Assembly (NCBI RefSeq): GCF_046483665.1
Contig: NZ_JAWOCR010000054.1
Span: forward strand, 3,515 to 67,514
Length of the DNA stretch: 64,000 bases
Direction of reading: 5' to 3'
From: Thiohalophilus sp046483665
Lineage (GTDB): Bacteria; Pseudomonadota; Gammaproteobacteria; UBA6429; Thiohalophilaceae
A program made the translations under genes and the position numbers. Below are positions 7,121-15,737 of the stretch, piece by piece. Position 1 is the stretch's first letter; every line of letters starts with the position of its first letter. The notes below the pieces were generated by a model. That model did not search any database. It had not been told where the DNA came from and saw nothing but the letters and a program-made list of their open reading frames with translations.

Positions 7121-8041
7121 TTGAGCAAATCCCGCCATCCCGCCGCTGCCCGTACCTTTCAGGGACTGATCTTTGCCCTGCAACAGTACTGGGCCGAACA
7201 GGGCTGCATTGTCCTGCAACCCTACGACATGGAAGTGGGGGCGGGCACCTTTCATACCGCCACCTTTATCCGCGCCATCGGTCCCGAAAACTGGGCCGCC
7301 GCCTATGTGCAGCCCTCGCGCCGACCCACCGACGGCCGTTATGGCGAGAATCCCAATCGCCTGCAGCATTACTACCAGTTCCAGGTGGTGATCAAACCCT
7401 CACCGCTGGATATCCAGGAACTCTATCTCGGCTCGCTGAAAATGCTCGGCCTCGATCCGCTGGTGCATGACATCCGCTTCGTCGAAGACAACTGGGAATC
7501 GCCCACCCTCGGCGCCTGGGGCCTGGGCTGGGAGGTCTGGCTTAACGGTATGGAAGTTAGCCAGTTTACCTATTTCCAGCAAGTCGGCGGCCTGGACTGC
7601 AAGCCGGTCACCGGCGAAATCACTTACGGCCTGGAACGCATCGCCATGTACCTGCAGGGCGTCGAAAGCGTGTTCGATCTGGTCTGGACTGACGGTCCGC
7701 GCGGCAAGGTCACTTACGGCGACGTGTTTCATCAAAACGAGGTGGAACAGTCCACCTATAACTTCGAACATGCCGATGTGGACGACCTGTTCCGCCAGTT
7801 TGACCAGGCCGAGAAGATGAGTCAGCAACTGATCGAGGCGCAACTGCCGCTGCCCGCCTATGAACAGGTGCTCAAGGCTTCGCACAGTTTCAATCTGCTC
7901 GATGCGCGCCACGCTATCTCGGTGACCGAACGCCAGCGTTATATCCTGCGCGTGCGCAATCTGGCCCGCGCCGTGGCCGAGGCCTATTACGCCGCCCGCG
8001 AAGCCCTGGGCTTTCCGATGTGCCGGGAGGCGAACCAATGA
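7121..8041 (+). CDS. glyQ: Glycyl-tRNA synthetase alpha subunit
   Basis: Catalytic-core subunit of the bacterial alpha2beta2 class II glycyl-tRNA synthetase, which charges tRNA-Gly. Family motifs are clear: TFQGLIFALQQYWAEQGC near the N-terminus, DMEVGAGTFH, and AAYVQPSRRPTDGRYGENPN. The frame is open far upstream, but homology begins at LSKSRHPAAARTFQGL, so TTG at 7121 after AGGTG is chosen, giving 306 residues (E. coli 303). The stop overlaps the glyS start as ATGA, a typical coupled pair. Confidence 0.96.
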   Translation: MSKSRHPAAARTFQGLIFALQQYWAEQGCIVLQPYDMEVGAGTFHTATFIRAIGPENWAAAYVQPSRRPTDGRYGENPNRLQHYYQFQVVIKPSPLDIQELYLGSLKMLGLDPLVHDIRFVEDNWESPTLGAWGLGWEVWLNGMEVSQFTYFQQVGGLDCKPVTGEITYGLERIAMYLQGVESVFDLVWTDGPRGKVTYGDVFHQNEVEQSTYNFEHADVDDLFRQFDQAEKMSQQLIEAQLPLPAYEQVLKASHSFNLLDARHAISVTERQRYILRVRNLARAVAEAYYAAREALGFPMCREANQ

Positions 8042-10110
8042 GCCGACAGGACCTGTTGATCGAAATCGGCACCGAGGAGTTACCGCCCCGGGCCTTGCAA
8101 TCACTCTGCGCTGCATTTGAAGAGGGCGTCCGTCACGGACTGCAGGAGAAGCATCTGGATAGCCCTGCCATCCGACAATATGCCACGCCCCGCAGGCTGG
8201 CTTTGTTGATCAAAGCACTGCCGACCTCAACACCGGACTGCACCATCGAGCAATACGGCCCACCGGTATCCGCCGCTTTCGATGAAGAAGGCCAGCCGAC
8301 CAAAGCCGCGGAAGGCTTTGCCCGCAAGTGCGGTACCCCCGTTGAAGAATTGCAAAGCGAAGAGACGGACAAGGGTACCCGACTGGTTTATCGGGCCACC
8401 CGGCCCGGCGAGCCGACCGGCCGGTTCATCCCGGACATCGTTCGCCAGGCGCTGGACAAACTGCCAATTCCCAAACGCATGCGCTGGGGCGACCTGGACG
8501 CCTGGTTCGTGCGACCGGTGCACTGGGTCGTGTTGCTGTTCGGCAACGAGATTATCGAAGCGGAGATCCTGAGCGTCGGCAGCACTCGCGAGACCCGCGG
8601 CCATCGCTTCCATCATCCCGATCCGATTTATATACCCGCACCGGCCGAATACGAGGTATTACTGGAGAGTGAAGGCAAGGTCATCGCCGATTTCGATCGC
8701 CGGCGCACTGCCGTGCGCGCCCAGATCGAACAGGCCGCGACTCAATACAAGGCCAACGCGGTGATCGATGAGGCGTTACTCGATGAGGTCACGGCCATGG
8801 TCGAATGGCCGGTGGCCGTGACAGGTCGCTTTGATGAACGCTTCCTGGATGTCCCCCAGGAGGCCTTGATTTCTACCATGAAAACCAATCAGAAATATTT
8901 TCATCTGGTGGATAACAAAGGTCAGCTGCTCCCGCTGTTTATCACTATCAGCAACATCGAAAGCAAACAGCCCGAACAGGTTCAACAAGGCAACGAACGG
9001 GTCATCCGCCCACGCTTTGCCGACGCCGAGTTCTTCTGGCAGCAGGACAGGCAAACTCCGCTCGCACAACGCACCGACTCACTCAAAAGCGTGGTCTTTC
9101 AGCAAAAGCTGGGTACGCTCTATGACAAGACCCGGCGGGTGGAAGCACTGGCCGGTGCCATTGCCGAACAACTGGGCGGCGACAAACAGCTGGCCATCCG
9201 TGCCGCACAGCTGTGCAAATGCGATCTGATGACCGAGATGGTGGGTGAATTCCCCGAACTGCAGGGCATCATGGGCCGTTACTATGCCGGGCTCGATGGC
9301 GAACAGCCGCAGGTCGCCCGGGCCCTGGACGAATATTACAAACCCCGCTTCGCCGGCGATGATCTGCCCGGTGAGGTCACCGGCCAGGCGCTCGCGCTGG
9401 CCGATCGGATCGATACCCTGGTTGGCATTTTTGCCATTGGCCAGATCCCGACCGGTGACAAGGATCCCTTTGCCCTGCGTCGCGCCGCCCTGGGTGTATT
9501 GCGCATTTTGATCGAGCAGCAGCTCGATCTCGATTTGCAGGCGTTGCTGGAACAGTCCGCCACCGGCTTTGATCAAGCCCTTGAGGCGGAAGAAGCTTTA
9601 GAGCCGGTCATCGGTTTTATTCTCGAACGCCTTAAGGCCTATTACCGTGATCAGGGCATTCGCGCCGACGTCCTCGACGCGGTGACCGCCAATCGCCCGA
9701 CCCGGCCGCTGGATATCGAGCAACGGCTCAAAGCCGTGGATCACTTTCGCCAGCTCGAGGTTGCCGAAAGCCTGGCCGCCGCCAATAAACGCATCGCCAA
9801 CATCCTCAAGAAAGTCGAAGGCACCTTGCCGGAGACCATTGACCCCGGCCTGTTACAGGATCCCGCCGAAAAGACCCTGCACGATCGTCTGACCGGTCTG
9901 CAGCAAAAGGTCAACGAACAGGTCCGGCAGGCCAACTACCAGCAGGCCCTGAGCCAGCTGTCCGAACTGCGTGAGCCGGTGGACCGCTTCTTCGACGATG
10001 TCATGGTAATGGCCGAGAACGAAAAATTACGCAACAACCGCGTTGCTCTGCTGAACAACCTGCACCAACTGTTCATGCAGATCGCAGATATTTCCCGTCT
10101 GCAAGGATAA
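8038..10110 (+). CDS. glyS: Glycyl-tRNA synthetase beta subunit
   Basis: Beta subunit needed for tRNA recognition and full activity of the heterotetramer. The start ATG at 8038 overlaps the glyQ stop by four bases and gives 690 residues (E. coli 689). It begins with the family signature LLIEIGTEELPPRAL and contains GDLDAWFVRPVHWVV, MKTNQKYF and DKDPFALRRAALGVLR. It is followed within four bases by a MazG-like gene, so the operon probably continues. Confidence 0.97.
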   Translation: MSRQDLLIEIGTEELPPRALQSLCAAFEEGVRHGLQEKHLDSPAIRQYATPRRLALLIKALPTSTPDCTIEQYGPPVSAAFDEEGQPTKAAEGFARKCGTPVEELQSEETDKGTRLVYRATRPGEPTGRFIPDIVRQALDKLPIPKRMRWGDLDAWFVRPVHWVVLLFGNEIIEAEILSVGSTRETRGHRFHHPDPIYIPAPAEYEVLLESEGKVIADFDRRRTAVRAQIEQAATQYKANAVIDEALLDEVTAMVEWPVAVTGRFDERFLDVPQEALISTMKTNQKYFHLVDNKGQLLPLFITISNIESKQPEQVQQGNERVIRPRFADAEFFWQQDRQTPLAQRTDSLKSVVFQQKLGTLYDKTRRVEALAGAIAEQLGGDKQLAIRAAQLCKCDLMTEMVGEFPELQGIMGRYYAGLDGEQPQVARALDEYYKPRFAGDDLPGEVTGQALALADRIDTLVGIFAIGQIPTGDKDPFALRRAALGVLRILIEQQLDLDLQALLEQSATGFDQALEAEEALEPVIGFILERLKAYYRDQGIRADVLDAVTANRPTRPLDIEQRLKAVDHFRQLEVAESLAAANKRIANILKKVEGTLPETIDPGLLQDPAEKTLHDRLTGLQQKVNEQVRQANYQQALSQLSELREPVDRFFDDVMVMAENEKLRNNRVALLNNLHQLFMQIADISRLQG

Positions 10111-10114
10111 GCTC

Positions 10115-10447
10115 ATGAATCCCGACTCCTATGAGGAAATGCTCAAGACCGTGCAGGCCTTTCATGACAAGCATGATTTCAAAGGTACTGGCGGCGAGGA
10201 TCTGCCCTATCGCGTCGCACTGATGGCCGAGGAGCTTGGTGAGATCTCCGCCTGCGTGACCAAGGGCAAGGACAAGAACGAGCTGGCCGAGGAGGTCGCC
10301 GATTTGTTGATCCTGATCATGGGGACCGCCATCTCGGCCGAGTTCGATCTCAACCAGGCCTTCTGGTCCAAGATGGACAAGATCATGCAACGCGAATCCA
10401 AAATGGTAAACGGGCGCATCCGAGTTTCTGAATTTAAGGACAACTGA
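10115..10447 (+). CDS. MazG-like nucleotide pyrophosphohydrolase family protein
   Basis: 110-residue all-alpha protein with the MazG/dUTPase-superfamily metal motif: EELGEIS, then EVADLLILIMG about 20 residues on (the ExxE-n-ExxD pattern). Such enzymes hydrolyse nucleoside triphosphates to monophosphates and pyrophosphate, often as house-cleaning of non-canonical nucleotides. The exact substrate is unknown. It is only four bases after glyS and is followed by a family A palindrome that may end or process the transcript. Confidence 0.85.
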   Translation: MNPDSYEEMLKTVQAFHDKHDFKGTGGEDLPYRVALMAEELGEISACVTKGKDKNELAEEVADLLILIMGTAISAEFDLNQAFWSKMDKIMQRESKMVNGRIRVSEFKDN

Positions 10448-10448
10448 T

Positions 10449-10520
10449 CACCACCAAGACACAAAGACACCAGGATTGATTTTTGATTAACTTATTCTTT
10501 TCTTGGTGCCTTGGTGGTAA
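10449..10520. repeat. Family A inverted repeat
   Basis: The left arm ACCACCAAGACAC (from 10450) with the adjoining AAAGACACCAG, and the right arm CTTGGTGCCTTGGTGGT (10502-10518), form an imperfect long hairpin with an AT-rich loop. It fills the whole gap between the MazG-like gene and gmhB. No family B segment precedes this copy. Confidence 0.85.
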
Positions 10521-10532
10521 ATCACTATTATT

Positions 10533-11078
10533 ATGAAACTGATTATTCTGGATCGTGACGGGGTGATTAATTACGACTCCGACGACTATATAAAAAATGT
10601 TGCCGAGTTCGTGCCGATTCCCGGCAGCCTGGAGGCGATCACCCGGCTCAACCGGGCCGGCTATCATGTGTACGTGGCCACCAACCAGTCAGGAATTGCC
10701 CGCGGCTATTACTCCGAAGTCACACTGCAGCAGATGCACGACAAACTGCGCAAGTTGCTGGCCGAGCAGGGCGGCCGGGTCGATGGGATCGTCTATTGCC
10801 CGCATGGCCCCGACGATCATTGCGACTGTCGCAAACCGCTGCCGGGCTTGCTGCAGCGTATTGCTCATCTCAGTGATCACACTTTAGAGAATGTGCCGGT
10901 CGTCGGTGATTCCCTGCGCGATATCGAATCGGCCCGCGCAGTCGGCGCCTCACCCTATCTGGTCAGAACCGGCAAGGGTGAACGGACGTTGGCCAAAGGC
11001 GAGGGGCTGGAAGGCGTTCCGGTGTATCCCGATCTGGCCCGGTTTGTCGATGATTTTCTTGCCAGTGAGGATGGTTAA
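10533..11078 (+). CDS. gmhB: D-glycero-beta-D-manno-heptose-1,7-bisphosphate 7-phosphatase
   Basis: HAD-superfamily phosphatase of the ADP-heptose pathway for LPS inner core. At 181 residues it fits the family. It has the HAD nucleophile motif LDRDGVIN at the N-terminus, the zinc ligands in CPHGPDDHCDCRKP (about residues 89-102), and the acidic HAD motif VVGDSLRDIESA. The ATG at 10533 lies just after the palindromic repeat and has no obvious ribosome site. It abuts plsC with no gap. The glyQS-mazG-gmhB-plsC order suggests one transcript. Confidence 0.93.
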   Translation: MKLIILDRDGVINYDSDDYIKNVAEFVPIPGSLEAITRLNRAGYHVYVATNQSGIARGYYSEVTLQQMHDKLRKLLAEQGGRVDGIVYCPHGPDDHCDCRKPLPGLLQRIAHLSDHTLENVPVVGDSLRDIESARAVGASPYLVRTGKGERTLAKGEGLEGVPVYPDLARFVDDFLASEDG

Positions 11079-11798
11079 ATGGTGTTCCTTCGTTCCACCC
11101 TGTTCAGTCTGTCGGTGATCGTCACCAGTGTGGTGATCACCTGCATCGTACTGCTCTTTTATTTTGCGCCGTTTTCCTGGCGCTACACCATCATCAGCCA
11201 GTTCGCCCGCTATAATCTGTGGGTTCTCAAAACTGTCTGTAAACTCGATTATGTGGTCGAGGGGCGGGAAAACATCCCGGACAGTGCCGCCATCATCTTC
11301 AGCAAGCATCAGTCTACCTGGGAGACGATTGCGCTGCAGCAGGTCTTCCCGCCGCTGACCTTCGTGATCAAACGAGAGCTGCTCTGGCTGCCGTTTTTTG
11401 GCTGGGGCCTGTCCTGCATGGACCCGATCGCTATTAACCGGTCGGCCGGGCGCAACGCCATTCGCCAGATCATCGAACAGGGGACCGAACGCCTCAAGCG
11501 CGGGCTGTGGGTGGTTATTTTCCCGGAAGGCACCCGGGTGCCTCCCGGAAGCCGGGGACGTTACAAGATCGGCGGTGCCGTATTCGCATCCAAGTCCGGT
11601 TACCCGGTCGTGCCGGTCGCTCACAACGCCGGCTACTTCTGGGCCAAGGGCCAGTTTCTCAAGAAGCCCGGTACCATTCACATGGTGATCGGTCCACCCA
11701 TCGAGAGCCAGAACAAATCGGCTGAACAGATTCAGACCGAAGCGGAAACCTTTATCGAGGGCGAGATGGCGCGCCTTGCTCCGGCTGATTCTCCGTAA
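11079..11798 (+). CDS. 1-acyl-sn-glycerol-3-phosphate acyltransferase (PlsC family)
   Basis: Inner-membrane enzyme of phospholipid synthesis that acylates lysophosphatidic acid. It starts directly after the gmhB stop. An N-terminal membrane helix (LFSLSVIVTSVVITCIVLLF) precedes the acyltransferase box SKHQSTWET, in which the usual HX4D is HX4E, a variant common in proteobacterial members, and the FPEGTR box with GRYKIGGAVFA. The length of 239 residues is typical. Whether it is the essential PlsC or a paralogue cannot be told here. Confidence 0.92.
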   Translation: MVFLRSTLFSLSVIVTSVVITCIVLLFYFAPFSWRYTIISQFARYNLWVLKTVCKLDYVVEGRENIPDSAAIIFSKHQSTWETIALQQVFPPLTFVIKRELLWLPFFGWGLSCMDPIAINRSAGRNAIRQIIEQGTERLKRGLWVVIFPEGTRVPPGSRGRYKIGGAVFASKSGYPVVPVAHNAGYFWAKGQFLKKPGTIHMVIGPPIESQNKSAEQIQTEAETFIEGEMARLAPADSP

Positions 11799-11850
11799 CA
11801 AGCCCCTATTCTAAATAAGATTATAATATTGCTCCGGTCTCTTGTGTTTC

Positions 11851-11876
11851 AGTATATCGCTTAATATTGATATACT
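11851..11876. promoter_or_regulatory. Perfect 8-bp dyad upstream of fbp
   Basis: AGTATATC and GATATACT flank ten AT-rich bases. The right arm contains TATACT, a plausible -10 hexamer for fbp about 80 bases downstream, so a bound regulator would control fbp. The regulator is not identifiable from sequence. Confidence 0.4.
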
Positions 11877-11956
11877 TATACTCTTGTCCCGGCAGCTGCC
11901 AAGAATAACCTGTTTTGGCCCGGACTGAATTGACAACCGAATTTATCGAGGCAAAC

Positions 11957-12991
11957 ATGCGAGACGGAAGAATTACCATCACCCAGTTCATCATTGAGGA
12001 GCAACGTCGCATCAAGGATGCTACGGGTGATTTTACCTCCCTGCTGAATGACATCGTCACCGCCTGCAAGGAAATCTCCAACCTGGTCAATCACGGCGAT
12101 CTGATCGGCGTACTGGGACAGGCCGGGACTGAAAATGTGCAGGGCGAGGATCAGAAGAAGCTGGATATCATCACCAACGATGTGTTCCTGCGTTCCAACG
12201 AGTGGTCTGGCCATCTTGCGGCTATGGCGTCCGAGGAAATGGAAGAAATCTCTCACATTCCCGCCGAATATCCGCGTGGTAAGTACTTACTTACTTTTGA
12301 TCCGCTGGACGGTTCCTCAAATACCGATGTCAATGTCTCGGTCGGTACTATCTTTTCTATTCTGCGCTGTCAGGGTGACTGCCAGAATCCTGCCACTGAA
12401 GATTTTCTACAGCCTGGCACCGAACAGGTTTGCGCCGGCTATGCTCTGTATGGCCCCTCCACCATGATGGTGCTGACCACCGGCAACGGCGTCAACGGGT
12501 TTACCCTGGATCAGAATATCGGTGAGTTCATTCTGACCCATCCCAACCTGACTATTCCCGAATCCACTCGTGAATTCGCTATTAACGCCTCCAACACGCG
12601 TTTCTGGGAACCCCCGGTCAAACGCTATGTGGATGAGTGTCTGTCCGGCTCCGCTGGCGATCGCGACGAAGATTTCAATATGCGCTGGATCGCTTCCATG
12701 GTCGCCGAAGTCCACCGTATTCTGATCCGTGGCGGCATTTTCCTCTATCCAATGGACGAGAAGATGAAAGCCAGTGGGGCAACCGGCAAGCTGCGACTGA
12801 TGTACGAAGCCAATCCCATGTCCTTCATCGTGGAACAGGCCGGCGGTATGAGCTCCACCGGTCGTGAGCGAATCATGGAACTGCAACCGAACAACCTGCA
12901 TCAGCGGGTTCCGGTCGTGCTCGGCTCAAAGCAGGAAGTCGAGCGGGTTGTGCAATATCACAAGGAGCACGACGCCAACGCCGCTGCCTGA
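11957..12991 (+). CDS. fbp: Fructose-1,6-bisphosphatase class 1
   Basis: Cytoplasmic enzyme hydrolysing fructose-1,6-bisphosphate in gluconeogenesis or the Calvin cycle. The class I metal/substrate motif FDPLDGSSNTDVNVSVGTIF is intact, as are RWIASMVAEVHRILIRGG and KLRLMYEANPMSF. The frame can start upstream at TTG 11915, but ATG 11957 after GAGG starts at the homologous MRDGRITITQF and gives 344 residues, the normal length. With the PPi-type PFK at 52.7 kb it implies active gluconeogenic or autotrophic flux, though no other Calvin-cycle gene is in the window. Confidence 0.96.
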   Translation: MRDGRITITQFIIEEQRRIKDATGDFTSLLNDIVTACKEISNLVNHGDLIGVLGQAGTENVQGEDQKKLDIITNDVFLRSNEWSGHLAAMASEEMEEISHIPAEYPRGKYLLTFDPLDGSSNTDVNVSVGTIFSILRCQGDCQNPATEDFLQPGTEQVCAGYALYGPSTMMVLTTGNGVNGFTLDQNIGEFILTHPNLTIPESTREFAINASNTRFWEPPVKRYVDECLSGSAGDRDEDFNMRWIASMVAEVHRILIRGGIFLYPMDEKMKASGATGKLRLMYEANPMSFIVEQAGGMSSTGRERIMELQPNNLHQRVPVVLGSKQEVERVVQYHKEHDANAAA

Positions 12992-13009
12992 ACGGGTAGA
13001 GCCGGCTGA

Positions 13010-13693
13010 CTACAACAAAACCCGCGGCGAGATTTCCTCGCCACGGGTTTTTTGTTCCACCTCGGCGACCGCCTGACCCAGAATCCGATCCGCCGTCACC
13101 GGCCCCAGGTATTCACAACATCCCAACCAGGCCTGGTGCACCACTTCCCGCATCTGGTTGCGGGGCAAATTGACCTCCAGTGTTGACTCAATGCCCAGTA
13201 ACCAGCTATTCAGGCGCCGCGTCTCCATGCTAAAAGAACCATTTTGCAACATTCTCTCGCGCAAAAACTTGCGCAGGCGTAATGCCGTAGCATAATCCTC
13301 CGCTTCCAGCCGTGACAGCAGGCTTTGATAGAGCTGCTCGAAAACCGGCTGGGCCGGATCCTGATCGGCTCCATGACCTGCGCCGGGGAAATCCAGCTCC
13401 CCCTGAAACAATGTCGCATACTGCAACTCGATCTCCCGTGGCAGTAGCGCCATTACCTTGGTGACATTGAGCATCATCTCCTTGCGATAGGGCCACAGCG
13501 AATTATCCGGCGTTACCAGTTGCTTGATAAATTGCTGAATCGCAAAACGCGGAGCCCGGCTGTAATACAGTTCCCAGTAATTGGCGGCCTGGCGACATTC
13601 TTCCAGCGCCATGAAGGGACTGAGTCCTACCATAATAGCCTGTTTGCGTATTGCCAGGCTGTTCTCTTGCGATTCGGAAGCCGTTGTTGTCAT
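13010..13693 (-). CDS. Hypothetical protein co-transcribed with amtB
   Basis: 227-residue soluble, mostly helical protein without signal peptide or membrane segments; I do not recognise its family. The chosen ATG (13693) has AGGGAG upstream and lies 16 bases after the amtB stop, so both genes very likely share the sigma-54 promoter at 15.07 kb. Aromatic-rich segment: CRQAANYWELYYSRAPRFAI; acidic and Pro-containing middle; the last 12 or so residues (TRGEEISPRVLL) are encoded inside a hairpin that also ends fbp transcription. Its nitrogen link is inferred only from the operon. Confidence 0.75.
   Translation of the reverse strand: MTTTASESQENSLAIRKQAIMVGLSPFMALEECRQAANYWELYYSRAPRFAIQQFIKQLVTPDNSLWPYRKEMMLNVTKVMALLPREIELQYATLFQGELDFPGAGHGADQDPAQPVFEQLYQSLLSRLEAEDYATALRLRKFLRERMLQNGSFSMETRRLNSWLLGIESTLEVNLPRNQMREVVHQAWLGCCEYLGPVTADRILGQAVAEVEQKTRGEEISPRVLL
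13016..13054 (+). terminator. Convergent intrinsic terminator after fbp
   Basis: A long stem pairs ACCCG.GGCGAG with CTCGCC.CGGGT around the loop ATTTC and is followed by a T-run, 25 bases after the fbp stop. The same DNA is the 3' end of the minus-strand hypothetical gene; read in that direction the hairpin is followed by a weaker TTTTGTTG tract, so it may serve both genes. Confidence 0.85.
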
Positions 13694-13709
13694 CGTTTCA
13701 CTCTCCCTG

Positions 13710-15014
13710 TTACTGGTTTTTACCCTGATGCAACTGTGCGGCCTGAAATTCAGGATAGGCAATCTCGTAATGCTCGCTGAAGTCCAGCCCCCGTTGTTCA
13801 TCCTCACTACTGGCACGCAGGCCACGGGTTAGCTGGATCAGACCATACATTAACAGTGCGACGGGAAAGGCCCAGGCAAACCCGGCCAGAACGCCCAGCA
13901 CCTGGACCAGCACCTGGGCCGGATTGAACATATCTCCGGCCAGAAACAGGCCGGCAGCCAGGGTCCCCCAGGCGCCTGCGAACCCATGCACGGGGACGGC
14001 ACCGACTACATCATCCAGCCGCAATCTTTCCATCAAAGCAGAACCTGCTACGACTACCCAGCCAGCGATCAACCCGGTAATAATGGCATACAGGGGTTCC
14101 ATTGTGGCGCAACCGGCAGTAATCGAAACCAGCCCCCCGATGCCGCCGTTGATGGTCTGGGTTAACAATACCGGTTTACGTCTCAAGCCCATGCTAAACA
14201 ACGCGCCTACGGCGCCGGCGGCAGCCGCCAGATGCGTATTCAGGGCAATCAGTCCAATACTGGCGTCGGCACTGGCAGTACTGCCGGCGTTGAAGCCAAA
14301 CCAGCCAAGCCAGAGAATAAAACCACCCAGCGCTACGCTGTTGAGATTGTGTCCGGCAATCAGACGACTGTTGCGTTGTTTATCGTAACGGCCCAGTCTC
14401 GGCCCCAGCACGATAATACCCGCCAGAGCGATCCAGCCTCCGATCGAGTGGACGACAGTGGATCCGGCAAAATCAATAAAGCCCAGCTCCGCCAGCCAGC
14501 CACTGCCCTCGTACAGGCTGCCCCATACCCAGCTGCCATACACCGGATAAATGATGGCACACACGATTATCGCACCGATCAAGTAAGCGCCATAACGGGT
14601 TCGCTCGGCCATCGCGCCACTGGCGATAGTCACGGCCGTGGCCGCGAACATGGTCTGGAAAAATAACAGGCTGTAATCCATAGCCTCGGCATTGCCCAGC
14701 CAGAAATGACTTTGACCTAACAACCCGGTCGGATTGGCCCCGAACATCAAGCCGTAACCGACTAACCAGAATGCGAGACTGCCCAGACACAGATCCATGT
14801 AGTTTTTCATCACCACATTGACCGAGTTCTTGGCCCGCGACATACCGCTCTCCAGCAGGGCAAAACCGGCCTGCATGAAAAACACCAGGGCACCGGCGGT
14901 AATCAACCAGACGGTATCCATTGACTGTTGCAAGCCGGCTGTCGTATCTGCCATGGCCGGCGCACAACCCACCAGCCCTGTTACCAGCACAAACCATTTG
15001 CCTTGTCGTTTCAT
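13710..15014 (-). CDS. amtB: Ammonium transporter
   Basis: Trimeric inner-membrane Amt/Mep/Rh channel. A signal peptide ending APAMA is followed by 11 hydrophobic helices. The conserved pore-lining histidines are visible in STVVHSIGG and VPVHGFAGAWG, and ALLESGMSRAKNSVNV is the family signature. Length 434 is normal. No glnK precedes it, unlike the common glnK-amtB pair; instead it is followed by an unknown gene. Its upstream region carries a near-consensus sigma-54 promoter, as expected for nitrogen control. Confidence 0.96.
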   Translation of the reverse strand: MKRQGKWFVLVTGLVGCAPAMADTTAGLQQSMDTVWLITAGALVFFMQAGFALLESGMSRAKNSVNVVMKNYMDLCLGSLAFWLVGYGLMFGANPTGLLGQSHFWLGNAEAMDYSLLFFQTMFAATAVTIASGAMAERTRYGAYLIGAIIVCAIIYPVYGSWVWGSLYEGSGWLAELGFIDFAGSTVVHSIGGWIALAGIIVLGPRLGRYDKQRNSRLIAGHNLNSVALGGFILWLGWFGFNAGSTASADASIGLIALNTHLAAAAGAVGALFSMGLRRKPVLLTQTINGGIGGLVSITAGCATMEPLYAIITGLIAGWVVVAGSALMERLRLDDVVGAVPVHGFAGAWGTLAAGLFLAGDMFNPAQVLVQVLGVLAGFAWAFPVALLMYGLIQLTRGLRASSEDEQRGLDFSEHYEIAYPEFQAAQLHQGKNQ

Positions 15015-15067
15015 TCTCGCCCTTTGTCTTTGCTGTTGAATAAAAAATTATTCACTGCAAAACATTG

Positions 15068-15083
15068 AGCAATTGCTGTGCCA
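15068..15083 (-). promoter_or_regulatory. Sigma-54 promoter of amtB
   Basis: The minus strand reads TGGCACAGCAATTGCT, matching both TGGCAC and TTGCT with N5 between them, about 54 bases before the amtB ATG. No full GCAC-N7-GTGC enhancer is seen in the next 150 bases upstream, only TGCACTGCACCA around 15148-15160, which carries a TGCACCA half-site. Confidence 0.9.
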
Positions 15084-15737
15084 GTAAAAATCAGGGTATA
15101 CCCGTAATATTTACCGAAGCCCGCCTCTTTTTGGCGCAAAGTTTTTTGCACTGCACCAGAATGTTCTTTACCGGGTTTTCGTCAAACCGGCATTCAGACA
15201 GCTGTTTATACTATTCTCGTAAAAATATAGAGCCCCCTGAGAAGTGGACAAAATCAGATTACTTCCGCTATGGCAACACAGCGAGACAGGTTTTTCTCTC
15301 TAATACGGGCGTGTATCACAACCAGCGGAGTAATTTATCCGGGTTTAATCAGCCACCGACGCTATGGTAACTGGCAGAGCAACCGGGATAGAGGTCGTGA
15401 TCGACAGAAGAGAAATGGTGGCTGATCAAGTTCAGGATCCGAACCCGGCGGTTGACGGATTTTGTTGCGGATTTTTTATCCCAGCGACCAGGGGGGATTG
15501 CGTAAAATTAGGCTGCCTTATTGAGGTACAGCCTGCTTTCAATCATAAAGTGCCGGGCAAGCAGCAGATGCCGACAACCAGGATAGCAGGGCAGCCAAAA
15601 CCCGGGTATCAGTCAGATTCAGGCAGACGTCAAGCATCATCCTGGTGTGATATCACTGCTCCCGTTAACAGGGCCAGAGACAAAACTCTTCTACTGCCGT
15701 GAACATCTGCGACACGCCTCCCATAAGAAGACGGGAT
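15084..15737. other. 654-bp intergenic region between amtB and gyrB
   Basis: Apart from the NtrC-like half-site near 15150, I see no convincing gene, RNA or repeat. A plus-strand frame of 112 codons (15364-15702) lacks a ribosome site and resembles no known protein. The amtB-proximal 200 bases are AT-rich, as expected for an enhancer region. Confidence 0.6.

Noticed and set aside
15364..15702. 112-codon plus-strand frame between amtB and gyrB
   Set aside because: No ribosome site and no recognisable domain; probably chance.
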